A stretch of DNA of 64,000 nucleotides, from positions 1-64,000 of the forward strand of contig JABBZI010000009.1 in NCBI GenBank assembly GCA_012955965.1, read 5' to 3'. The stretch comes from Clostridioides difficile (GTDB lineage: Bacteria; Bacillota; Clostridia; Peptostreptococcales; Peptostreptococcaceae). The translations under genes were made by a program, and so were the position numbers. This document shows, piece by piece, positions 35,546-43,867 of this stretch. Below the pieces are notes generated by a model. It was not told the DNA's origin. It was given only the letters and a program-made list of their open reading frames with translations, and made no database searches. Position 1 is the stretch's first letter, and each line of letters starts with the position of its first letter.

Positions 35546-36187
35546 ATGAGTCAAATAGAAAAATACAATAGTTTGGATAATGTACAACAAAAAATAAGAC
35601 TATCTATTATGGACGTGATAATAGATAAAGGTTCTAGTGTTGCACTTCAAGAAGTGACGGAATATATAAGTAATAATTTGAAGTTAGAAAAGGTATATAT
35701 AGAAAATACATTAAAATATTTTATTGATAAAAATATAATGGTTGTTGATGAAGATAGTATAAATTTTATATATCCTGTATCAGCATTACCAACTAATCAT
35801 AAAGTAACTTTGAGTGATGGGAGAAGTTTTAGTGCAATGTGTGCTATAGATGCTATAGGAACTTCTTGCACATTTAACCAAGATATAAGAATAAATTCTA
35901 TGTGTAGTGTTACAGGGAAAGAAATAGAAATCTTTATAAAAAATGAAAAAGTTGAATATGTGAATAATCCATATTTAAGAGTACTTCATATAAATCTTGA
36001 TAAATATTCAAATTGGGCGGCAAGTTGCTGAAATATAATGAATTTCTTCTGGACGAAGAATGATTTTGATGCTTGGATAAAGGAAGCAGGATTATCAGAT
36101 GATGATGATGTATATTGTTTAGATATTAATGAAGCAATAAGTGAATCATATAAAATATTTAAATTGAAACAAAAAGTATTATTATAG
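35546..36187 (+). CDS. saoL: MerB-like organometal lyase selenoprotein (SaoL), in-frame UGA
   Basis: Read with UGA at 36029-36031 as Sec (residue 162), this is a 213-residue protein. Residues 1-70 form a winged helix as in MerB. The core has SAMCAIDAIGTSCTF (Cys99, Asp102) and MCSVTGKEIEIFI, matching MerB Cys96, Asp99 and the following strand. SC-Sec-NIMNFFWTKNDFDAW aligns with the MerB stretch CNHVHFF..AxxW, putting Sec exactly on the second catalytic Cys (159 in MerB). MerB breaks carbon-mercury bonds and holds Hg(II) between these two thiols; a selenol would bind mercury even more strongly. A hairpin (TTCTTC/GAAGAA) follows the UGA. Confidence 0.87.
36029..36060 (+). promoter_or_regulatory. 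Putative bacterial SECIS of saoL
   Basis: Twelve bases after the UGA comes TTCTTC-TGGAC-GAAGAA, a six-pair stem and five-base loop holding two Gs, as in known bacterial SECIS loops. Confidence 0.6.
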
Positions 36188-36241
36188 AAATACATATATG
36201 AAAAACTAAAAACAACCTTTAGCTAAAAATATTAGATAATA

Positions 36242-36316
36242 TTTAATCTATATACTTTTATTATTAAGTATATAGATTAAATAGAATTTAAAACTAAAGA
36301 GGTATTTTAGTTTTTT
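36242..36316. terminator. Double terminator between the Sao operon and the HAD gene
   Basis: A perfect 16-bp stem (TTTAATCTATATACTT and complement) is followed by AAAACTAAA-gaggta-TTTTAGTTTT with TTTTTT. It serves the selenoprotein operon and, on the other strand, the converging phosphatase gene. Confidence 0.75.
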
Positions 36317-36322
36317 ATATGT

Positions 36323-37144
36323 TTAAATAGCTCTATTAAGTATATATTTATTTATAACCTTTGCAACTCCATTTTCGTTATTGGTATCTGTAACATAATC
36401 AGCAATTTCTTTTATACTATTACGTGCATTTCCCATAGCTACACCAAGACCTGCATATTTTATCATATGTTGGTCATTTTCTTCATCGCCAACAGCAATA
36501 GCTTTTTCTATAGGAATATCTAAATTAGTACACAATGTTTTAAGGGCAGTTCCTTTATTAGTAGTCTTACCTAAAAACTCCAGATAAAAAGGAGCAGACC
36601 TTACTATAGTATACTTGTTGAATAAATTTTTAGGTAGTTGTTGTATAATTTCTTCTAATCTTTCTGGTTCATCAACTATCATAATTTTACAGATTTTAAT
36701 AGATTCATCAATTTTATCTTTTTGAATATATTCAACATCTATATTGTTTAATTTCGCTTCATGAAGTGTATACTTACCAGGAATTTCGTTTGGTGTAATT
36801 AAATTCGTCATTGTATTTATGTGTATTTTGGTATTATATTTTTTACAAACGTTATTATATATAAAATCAAAGTCATCTAAAGTCATTTCTACATCATGTA
36901 TAATTTTTTCACTTTTAACTTCTTGAATAATGGCTCCATTAAAACATATAACATAATCACCTTCATCCGTTAAGTTTAATTGATTTAGAAGTGTTTTTAC
37001 ACCAGGAAGAGGTCTACCTGTGGTTATAACAACTTTGGCTCCAGCCTTTTTTGCTTCTTGAATGGATTCAAAGACTTCACGAGTAACCCTTTTTTGTGTA
37101 TTTAATATTGTTCCATCAATATCTAATGCGATTAATTTGTACAT
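36323..37144 (-). CDS. Cof-type HAD-superfamily sugar-phosphate phosphatase
   Basis: This 273-residue HAD phosphatase (Cof/YidA class, C2B cap) has motif I ALDIDGTILNTQ (Asp8, Asp10), motif II VVITTGRPL, the Lys of motif III in TNKGTALKTLC and motif IV AVGDEENDQHMIKYAGLGVA. Such enzymes hydrolyse sugar phosphates, FMN or PLP with broad range. RBS GGAGGTT on the minus strand. Monocistronic. Confidence 0.9.
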   Translation of the reverse strand: MYKLIALDIDGTILNTQKRVTREVFESIQEAKKAGAKVVITTGRPLPGVKTLLNQLNLTDEGDYVICFNGAIIQEVKSEKIIHDVEMTLDDFDFIYNNVCKKYNTKIHINTMTNLITPNEIPGKYTLHEAKLNNIDVEYIQKDKIDESIKICKIMIVDEPERLEEIIQQLPKNLFNKYTIVRSAPFYLEFLGKTTNKGTALKTLCTNLDIPIEKAIAVGDEENDQHMIKYAGLGVAMGNARNSIKEIADYVTDTNNENGVAKVINKYILNRAI

Positions 37145-37656
37145 ATCAACCTCCAGTAAATTATATACTCAATTTCCCTGTGAAAACGTTGACACAACTA
37201 GTGTTGAACAAAATTTCAGTGGAAAATATGATTAGTTTTGTATACTATTATACCAAGAGATAAGCAATTTAGAAAGTTTAATAATATTAATTTTTTGATA
37301 AAAATATTATCTGTGCAATATGCATATTTAAAAAGTAGATTTTTAATTGTTTTGTAAGTATCAATTATAAAAATGCTATTGTTTGCATTATTATGTAAAT
37401 AGAAGTATTTGTTATAAAGGTCACGGTTTTTATATGAATATTTTTCTAATAATATACATGGTAGTTGGTTTTATATTACAAAATATTGTAATTATATCAA
37501 TCATATGTTATTATTCAACATGATTACAATGTAAAGAATATTTAATATATATAATAATTTATAAATTAGAATTAGGCAGTATATAAAACTATGTATATCA
37601 AAGATATAAAAGTATGATATAAAGATATAAAATAAAGTTGTAAAGGAGCGTTTTAA
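37145..37656. other. 512-bp divergent intergenic region
   Basis: It holds the promoters of the HAD gene (minus) and the oligoendopeptidase (plus). The region is AT-rich and I see no riboswitch, array or strong hairpin. An imperfect dyad GTTGACACAACTAGTGTTGAAC near 37187-37208 close to the HAD gene could be an operator. Confidence 0.4.
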
Positions 37657-39351
37657 ATGAAGTTTTCACAATTTAAGTACGAAAGACCCAATTATGATAG
37701 TATAAAAAAAGAGTTTTTGGAGTGTGTAGAAGATATAAAGAAATCTTGTAACTATGAAGAGCAACAAGAAAATATACATAAGATTAATTTATTGAGAAAT
37801 AAAATAGAAACGTTGTCAAATATAGCATCAATAAGATACAGTATAGATACACTTAATAAATTCTATCAAGAGGAAAAAAATTACTGGGATGAATATTTAC
37901 CTTTGTATGAAGAATTAAATTCTTATTTTTATGATGCTATAATAAATTCAAAGTTTAAATGTGATTTGATAAAAAAATTCGGAGAACAATTTTTCACAAT
38001 AATAGACTATTCTTTAAAAAGTTTTTCTAAAGATATAATAAGTGAATTGCAAGAAGAAAATAAATTGTGTTCAGAATATACTAAACTTTTAGCATCAGCA
38101 CAAATAATGTTCGATGGAGAAGAACGAAATTTATCTGGTATGGGAAAGTTTATGTATTCTAAGTGTAGAGAGACAAGAGAATTAGCCAACAAAGCATATT
38201 ATAATTTTTTTGAAGAAAACGAATCTAAATTTGATGACATATTTGATAAATTAGTTAAACTTAGAGATAAAATATCTAAAAAATTAGGTTTTGAAGATTT
38301 TGTAGAGCTTGGATATATTAGAATGATGAGAAGTGACTATAGGGAGGAGATGATAGAAAATGTTAGAAAACAGGTATTAAAATATATTGTTCCAATGGCT
38401 AATGAGCTTTATGAAAAACAAGCTAAAAGACTTAGTCTAGAGAACTTAAGTTACATAGATGAAGATGTGGAGTTTTTGACAGGAAATGCAAGTTTAAAAG
38501 GAGATTCAAAATACATAATTCAGAATGGGCAAATGATGTATAGTGAACTCTCAAAAGAAACAGAGGAATTTTTTAATTTTATGCTAGAAAATGAACTTAT
38601 GGATTTAGAAACAAAGAAAGGAAAAGGAGCTGGAGGTTATTGTACTTATATACCAGATTATAAGTCACCATTTATTTTTTCTAATTTTAATCAAACTTAT
38701 GATGACATAGATGTATTAACACATGAAGCAGGACATGCGTTCCAGTTATACATGTCTAGATGGATTGATATGCCAGAGATTAATTTTCCTACACTTGATA
38801 GTTGTGAAATTCATTCAATGAGTATGGAATTTATAACATGGCCATGGATGAACTTGTTTTTTAAAGAAGATACAGATAAATATAAATTTACTCACTTGTC
38901 GACAGCAGTCAAATTTATACCTTATGGAATAATTGTTGATGAGTTTCAGCATTATGTTTATAAAAATCCCAACGAGGATAAGGCAAAAAGAAAAGAAAAA
39001 TGGAGATATTTAGAGAAAAAGTATTTACCTCATAGAAGATATGATAATAATTCTTTTTTAGAGAGAGGTTGTTGGTGGTTTAAGCAAGGTCATATATTTA
39101 AAAATCCGTTTTATTACATAGACTATGTACTAGCTCAAATTTGTGCATTACAATTTTGGAAAAAAATGATTCAAGATAGAGATACAGGATGGCAAGATTA
39201 TATAAATATTTGTAAAGTTGGAGGAACAAAATCATTTTTAGATATTGTAAGTATGGGAAATTTATATTCACCATTTGATAATGACTGTATTAAGTCTATA
39301 ATAGGCGATGTTAAATTCTGGTTTGATGAAGTAAATGATAGCAAATTATAA
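37657..39351 (+). CDS. M3-family oligoendopeptidase (PepF-like)
   Basis: This 564-residue zinc peptidase has HEAGHAFQ (His-Glu-x-x-His, about residues 360-367) and a third ligand Glu in SMSMEFITWP, about 25 residues on; this is the M3 layout. The length fits the M3 oligoendopeptidase family. It is cytoplasmic and cuts short peptides to amino acids, fitting an amino-acid fermenting cell. RBS AAAGGAGCG before the ATG. It stands just before the glycine reductase operon, which has its own promoter. Confidence 0.9.
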   Translation: MKFSQFKYERPNYDSIKKEFLECVEDIKKSCNYEEQQENIHKINLLRNKIETLSNIASIRYSIDTLNKFYQEEKNYWDEYLPLYEELNSYFYDAIINSKFKCDLIKKFGEQFFTIIDYSLKSFSKDIISELQEENKLCSEYTKLLASAQIMFDGEERNLSGMGKFMYSKCRETRELANKAYYNFFEENESKFDDIFDKLVKLRDKISKKLGFEDFVELGYIRMMRSDYREEMIENVRKQVLKYIVPMANELYEKQAKRLSLENLSYIDEDVEFLTGNASLKGDSKYIIQNGQMMYSELSKETEEFFNFMLENELMDLETKKGKGAGGYCTYIPDYKSPFIFSNFNQTYDDIDVLTHEAGHAFQLYMSRWIDMPEINFPTLDSCEIHSMSMEFITWPWMNLFFKEDTDKYKFTHLSTAVKFIPYGIIVDEFQHYVYKNPNEDKAKRKEKWRYLEKKYLPHRRYDNNSFLERGCWWFKQGHIFKNPFYYIDYVLAQICALQFWKKMIQDRDTGWQDYINICKVGGTKSFLDIVSMGNLYSPFDNDCIKSIIGDVKFWFDEVNDSKL

Positions 39352-39564
39352 ACAATTATGAGAATTTTATTGTGTAAAAGTGAAAAATTAAAAAATATAT
39401 AAAAATTAAAGGTTTGATACGAAAATAGTTATATTTTTAATCGATTTGATAAAATAAACCAAAAAAGGTTTGTGCTTAAAAAAAAAAGAAAATACAGGAA
39501 ATATGTAATATCAACATTTGGAAAAAAAAGTAAAAATGTATACAAAATACATATAAAAAAACTA

Positions 39565-39593
39565 TTGCAAATTTTATAGAATGTTTATATACT
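39565..39593 (+). promoter_or_regulatory. Promoter of the glycine reductase operon
   Basis: TTGCAA, a 17-bp spacer and TATACT give a start near 39600, leaving a leader of about 295 nt with the glycine riboswitch. Nothing else is seen in 39352-39564, which is A/T-rich. Confidence 0.6.
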
Positions 39594-39675
39594 TAAGTCA
39601 ACAGAGATAGAAAAAAGCTATTTATAGAAAACAAAGGATAAATTGCTTAATTTTCAATTTTCTGATAACTTAATA

Positions 39676-39803
39676 ATCCGGATGAAGAGTATGGGAGACT
39701 GCTTTATAGAAAAGCGACCGAAGGGACAAATTTAATCCTATTTACCCAAAAGATTAGATGAAATTCTCAGGTAAAAATGACTGTACTTGGACGGGGCTCT
39801 GAA
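39676..39803 (+). promoter_or_regulatory. Glycine riboswitch (single aptamer)
   Basis: In order the leader has GAAGAGTATGGGAGACTGC, AGCGACCGAAGGGACAAA, AATTCTCAGGTAAAAATGAC and CTTGGACGGGGCTCT, the conserved blocks of the glycine aptamer. Only one aptamer is present, not the common tandem pair. The terminator that follows makes this an attenuator; glycine should allow read-through into grdX and the glycine reductase genes. Confidence 0.92.
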
Positions 39804-39812
39804 AATGATTTT

Positions 39813-39855
39813 AACAGGGAAGACAAATTGGGAGATTTGTTTTTCCTGTTTTTTA
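39813..39855 (+). terminator. Attenuator terminator of the glycine riboswitch
   Basis: AACAGGGAAGACAAAT pairs with ATTTGTTTTTCCTGTT, then TTTTT, between the aptamer and grdX. Confidence 0.87.
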
Positions 39856-39896
39856 TTTATCAAGTAATAAATAAAAGATTGAAAGAGAGTAAAAAA

Positions 39897-40268
39897 ATGA
39901 TAATAATTACAAATAATCCGAAAGTAAGAGAAGAAGTTCAAGAAAGAGAAGTTTTGTTTAAAGACACAACTTATATTGGAATCTTAGAAGCAAGTAGAGA
40001 TTTGATACATGAAGGATATGAACTTTTATCTCATCCACTCTATGGGAGTGTAAAACCAAATGAGACACCTTATAGAACTGTTATACTAAAAAGAGGAAAT
40101 CGTTTGGATATAAACTCTTTAACCTTAATTGAAGAAGCAATCATCACTGCAAGTAAATTTCAGAATAATAAAAAGACTCCAAACTGGACAGAAAGTGTTC
40201 AAGATGACTTTAGAGTAATTGATTATGATATATTTTATAATACAATACAAAGAATGCAGTATGAATAA
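39897..40268 (+). CDS. grdX: Glycine reductase operon protein GrdX
   Basis: This 123-residue protein has the GrdX pattern MIIITNNPKVREEVQE then LLSHPLYGSVKPNETPYRTV. It is always found at the head of glycine or betaine reductase operons; its job is not known. ATG at 39897 is preceded by GAAAGAGAG. The frame is open upstream into the riboswitch, but those codons belong to the leader. The first gene after the glycine-sensing attenuator. Confidence 0.92.
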   Translation: MIIITNNPKVREEVQEREVLFKDTTYIGILEASRDLIHEGYELLSHPLYGSVKPNETPYRTVILKRGNRLDINSLTLIEEAIITASKFQNNKKTPNWTESVQDDFRVIDYDIFYNTIQRMQYE

Positions 40269-40362
40269 AAAAATTTGTTAAAAAGTTATTAAAGAAGCCT
40301 AAATATTAATCTAATTTAATATTAAATAAAATGAGAAATCTAATTAGGGAGGATAAGTCAAA

Positions 40363-41310
40363 ATGGAAAATGTGTATGACTTAGTAATAATTGGTTCAGG
40401 ACCAGCAGGACTTGCAGCAGGGCTTTATGGGGCAAGAGCAAAGTTGAGTACTCTAATCCTAGAAAAAGACAAAACTGGTGGGCAAATTGTAATAACACAT
40501 GAAATTGCAAATTATCCAGGGTCAGTTCCAAATGCAACAGGACCAAGTCTAATAGCTAGAATGGTTGAACAATGCAAAGAGTTTGGAGCAGAAATTCTAA
40601 GAGATAACATTGTAGATACTGAACTAGATGGAGATATAAAAGTTTTAAAAGGACAAAAAGCAGAATATAGAGCTAAAGCAGTAATAATAGGAACAGGAGC
40701 AACTCCAAGAAAAATTGGTTGCCCAGGAGAAAAAGAACTTACTGGTAAAGGTGTTTCATATTGTGCAACTTGTGATGCAGACTTCTTTGAAGATTTTGAA
40801 GTATTTGTTGTAGGCGGAGGAGATAGTGCATTAGAGGAGGCAATGTATTTAACTAAATTTGCTAGAAAAGTAACAATTGTACATAGAAGACAAGGATTTA
40901 GATGTGCTAAGAGTGTTGAAGAAAAAGCAAAGGCTAATCCAAAGATAGAGTTTTTATTAGACACAGTAATAGAAGAAATCAAAGGTGATGGAATATTAGA
41001 GTCAGTTGTATTTAAAAATAAAATTACTGGAGAAACTCATGAATATTTTGCAGATGAAGAAGATGGAACAATGGGAGTATTTGTTTTCGTTGGATTAGAT
41101 GCTCAAACTGATTTATTTAAAGGTAAAGTTGATATGGATGAAAAAGGTTATATAATAACTGATGAAGACATGAAAACTAACATACCAGGTGTATTTGCAG
41201 CAGGAGATTGTAGATCTAAAACTCTAAGACAGGTTGTAACTGCAACTAATGATGGAGCAATTGCATCTATAGTAGCTGAGAAATACATTGATGAAAAGTT
41301 TGGAAACTAA
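40363..41310 (+). CDS. trxB: Thioredoxin reductase
   Basis: This 315-residue flavoprotein has FAD motif IIGSGPAGLAAGLYGA, active site CATCDADF, NAD(P)-binding VVGGGDSALEEA and the C-terminal FAD motif GVFAAGDCRSK. It reduces the thioredoxin encoded next, which supplies the electrons for glycine reductase. Its NADPH-site HRRQGFR keeps the arginines expected for NADPH. RBS AGGGAGGAT. Confidence 0.95.
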   Translation: MENVYDLVIIGSGPAGLAAGLYGARAKLSTLILEKDKTGGQIVITHEIANYPGSVPNATGPSLIARMVEQCKEFGAEILRDNIVDTELDGDIKVLKGQKAEYRAKAVIIGTGATPRKIGCPGEKELTGKGVSYCATCDADFFEDFEVFVVGGGDSALEEAMYLTKFARKVTIVHRRQGFRCAKSVEEKAKANPKIEFLLDTVIEEIKGDGILESVVFKNKITGETHEYFADEEDGTMGVFVFVGLDAQTDLFKGKVDMDEKGYIITDEDMKTNIPGVFAAGDCRSKTLRQVVTATNDGAIASIVAEKYIDEKFGN

Positions 41311-41378
41311 AAGTATGTAAATTAAATTAAATGAATGATATTTAAAATAAAATAAAAATTTCAAGGGGGAAAAATAAC

Positions 41379-41696
41379 ATGTTAGATTTAGATAAGGCTA
41401 CATTTGAAGAAGAAGTTTTAAACGCAGAAGGTTTTGTATTTGTTGATTTTTGGAGTGAAGGTTGTGAGCCTTGTAAAGCTTTAATGCCAGATGTTCATAA
41501 ATTAGCTGAAACTTATGGGGACAAAATAAAATTCTGTAAGATGGATACAACAAAAGCTAGAAGATTAGCTATAAAACAAAAAGTATTAGGGCTTCCAACT
41601 ATGGCTATATACAAAGATGGGGAAAAAGTAGCTGAAGTTACTAAAGATGATGCTACAGTTCCTAATATAGAAGACATGATTAAAAAATATCTTTAA
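41379..41696 (+). CDS. trxA: Thioredoxin (Grd-specific type)
   Basis: This 105-residue thioredoxin has the active site FWSEGCEPCKALMP, with GCEPC instead of WCGPC. A missing Trp and altered dipeptide are typical of thioredoxins linked to amino-acid reductases. It carries electrons from TrxB to the selenoprotein complex. RBS AAGGGGGAA. A 268-bp gap to grdE follows with no obvious hairpin. Confidence 0.94.
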   Translation: MLDLDKATFEEEVLNAEGFVFVDFWSEGCEPCKALMPDVHKLAETYGDKIKFCKMDTTKARRLAIKQKVLGLPTMAIYKDGEKVAEVTKDDATVPNIEDMIKKYL

Positions 41697-41964
41697 GATA
41701 TTGGCGAAATATTAACAATAAAATAAAAATATGTTTTAGTCTGAAGATAATAAGATAAAAGAGGTTTTTATATCCAAGTTTGTTAAAAAAATAATTTTAA
41801 ATAAAATAATTTTTTTACAGTAAATATTTTTTAATAATATAACAAATATTTAAGACATAAAAATACTATATTATAAAATTATCTTTAATAAAAGTTATAA
41901 AATGATATAATTTTGAGAAAAACTCAAATGCATATACACAAATTAAATAACAGGAGGTGCAAGT

Positions 41965-43251
41965 ATGCGTCTTGAATTAGGGAAAATCTTTATAAAAGAT
42001 ATTCAATTTGGTGATGTAACAGAAGTAAAAGATGGAGTATTATTCATCAATAAGCAAGAGATGCTACAAGAGATTGGTGGAGATGAGCATATAAAATCTA
42101 TAGATATAGAATTAGCTCGTCCAGGTGAAAGCGTAAGAATAACACCTGTAAAAGATGTTATTGAACCAAGAGTAAAAGTTGAAGGTAATGGAGGAATATT
42201 CCCAGGTATAATGTCTAAAGTTGACACTGTAGGAGAAGGAAAAACTCATGCTTTAAAAGGTGTAGCTGTTGTAACTACTGGAAAAATAGTAGGTTTCCAA
42301 GAAGGTATAGTAGACATGACTGGAGAAGGAGCTAAATATACTCCATTTTCTAAATTAAATAATGTTGTAGTGATAGCTGAACCTATTGATGGTTTAAAAC
42401 AATACGCTCATGAAAAAGCTGTTAGAATGATAGGATTTAAAGCAGCAATGTATCTAGGAGAAGTAGCAAGAAATCTTACTCCAGACGAAGTTTCAGTATA
42501 TGAAACTAAGCCTCTTCTTGAGTCAATAAAAGAATATCCAGAACTTCCAAAAGTAGGATATGTTTACATGCTTCAAACTCAAGGATTATTACATGATACT
42601 TATGTATATGGAGTGGATGCAAAACAAATAGTACCAACTTTATTATATCCAACAGAATTAATGGACGGAGCAATTGTAAGTGGTAACTGTGTTTCTGCAT
42701 GTGACAAAAACCCAAGTTATGTTCATATAAACAATGGAGTTGTTGAAGACTTATATGCAAGACATGGTAAAGATATAAACTTTGTAGGTGTAATTATAAC
42801 TAATGAAAATGTTTACCTAGCAGATAAAGAAAGATCTTCAAACTGGACTTCTAAATTATGTAAGTACTTAGGATTAGATGCGGTTATAGTTTCACAAGAA
42901 GGTTTTGGAAATCCAGATACTGACCTTATAATGAACTGTAAAAAGATAGAAATGCAAGGAGTAAAAACAGTTATAGTTACAGATGAATATGCTGGACGTG
43001 ATGGAGGTTCTCAATCACTTGCAGATGCAGATGTAAGAGCTGATGCTGTTGTAACAGGTGGAAATGCTAATCAAGTTGTAGTACTTCCTAAATTAGATAA
43101 AGTAATTGGTCATTTAGAAGTAGTAGATGTAATAGCTGGTGGTTCTGATGGAAGCTTAAAGGCTGATGGAACTATTGAAGTTGAAATACAAGCTATAACA
43201 GGTGCAACTAATGAAACAGGATTTGGCCATTTAACAGCTAAAGGATATTAA
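41965..43251 (+). CDS. grdE: Glycine reductase protein B, pro-protein with pyruvoyl site
   Basis: This 428-residue pro-protein is cut at Cys242, in VSGNCVSACDKNPSY, giving an alpha subunit with an N-terminal pyruvoyl group and a beta subunit. The pyruvoyl carbonyl binds glycine as a Schiff base. The position of the Cys at codon 242 matches the characterised enzyme. RBS ACAGGAGGTG before the ATG. Together with GrdB it forms substrate-specific protein B. Confidence 0.96.
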   Translation: MRLELGKIFIKDIQFGDVTEVKDGVLFINKQEMLQEIGGDEHIKSIDIELARPGESVRITPVKDVIEPRVKVEGNGGIFPGIMSKVDTVGEGKTHALKGVAVVTTGKIVGFQEGIVDMTGEGAKYTPFSKLNNVVVIAEPIDGLKQYAHEKAVRMIGFKAAMYLGEVARNLTPDEVSVYETKPLLESIKEYPELPKVGYVYMLQTQGLLHDTYVYGVDAKQIVPTLLYPTELMDGAIVSGNCVSACDKNPSYVHINNGVVEDLYARHGKDINFVGVIITNENVYLADKERSSNWTSKLCKYLGLDAVIVSQEGFGNPDTDLIMNCKKIEMQGVKTVIVTDEYAGRDGGSQSLADADVRADAVVTGGNANQVVVLPKLDKVIGHLEVVDVIAGGSDGSLKADGTIEVEIQAITGATNETGFGHLTAKGY

Positions 43252-43362
43252 GAAGTATTTTATTAAACGATTGAGTAATGTTAATTAAATATATTATAGA
43301 TAAATTATAATAAATGTTATAGATATAAAAAATATATTAGAAATAGAATAAGGAGGATTATT

Positions 43363-43836
43363 ATGAGTTTACTTAGTAATAAAAAGGTTCTTATAATAGG
43401 TGACCGTGATGGTATACCAGGACCTGCGATAGAAGAATGTGTAAAAACAGTAGAAGGAGCAGAGGTTGTTTTCTCATCTACAGAATGCTTTGTCTGAACT
43501 GCTGCTGGGGCTATGGACTTAGAAAATCAAAACAGAGTTAAAGAAGCTGCTGATAAATTCGGAGCTGAAAATGTTGTGATTTTACTAGGTGCTGCTGAAG
43601 CCGAAGCTGCAGGTCTTGCAGCCGAAACAGTAACTGCTGGGGATCCAACTTTCGCTGGACCACTTGCTGGAGTTGCTTTAGGATTAAGTGTTTACCATGT
43701 TGTAGAGGAACCAATGAAAGCTTTATTTGATGAAACTGTATATGAAGATCAAATAAGTATGATGGAAATGGTTTTAGAAGTTGAAGAAATAGAAGAAGAA
43801 ATGTCTGGTATAAGAGAAGAATTCTGTAAATTTTAA
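43363..43836 (+). CDS. grdA: Glycine reductase selenoprotein A, in-frame UGA
   Basis: This 157-residue selenoprotein begins [20 protein letters not shown]. The UGA at 43495-43497 encodes Sec45 in ECFV[14 protein letters not shown], the known site of the carboxymethyl-selenoether intermediate. Annotation without Sec would give only a C-terminal fragment beginning at MDLENQ. RBS AAGGAGGATT. It receives the carboxymethyl group from protein B and passes it to protein C. Confidence 0.97.
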
Positions 43837-43867
43837 TGCCTAAAAGCAAAAGGGGTGAAACTAAGAG

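Noticed and set aside
36029-36187. SaoL as a shortened MerB ending SNWAASC
   Set aside because: The 52 codons after the UGA carry the conserved NFF..DxW block of MerB and end in a normal stop.
39777-39896. Longer GrdX with 40 extra N-terminal residues
   Set aside because: The extension lies in the glycine riboswitch and its terminator; the ATG at 39897 has a RBS and fits the family start.
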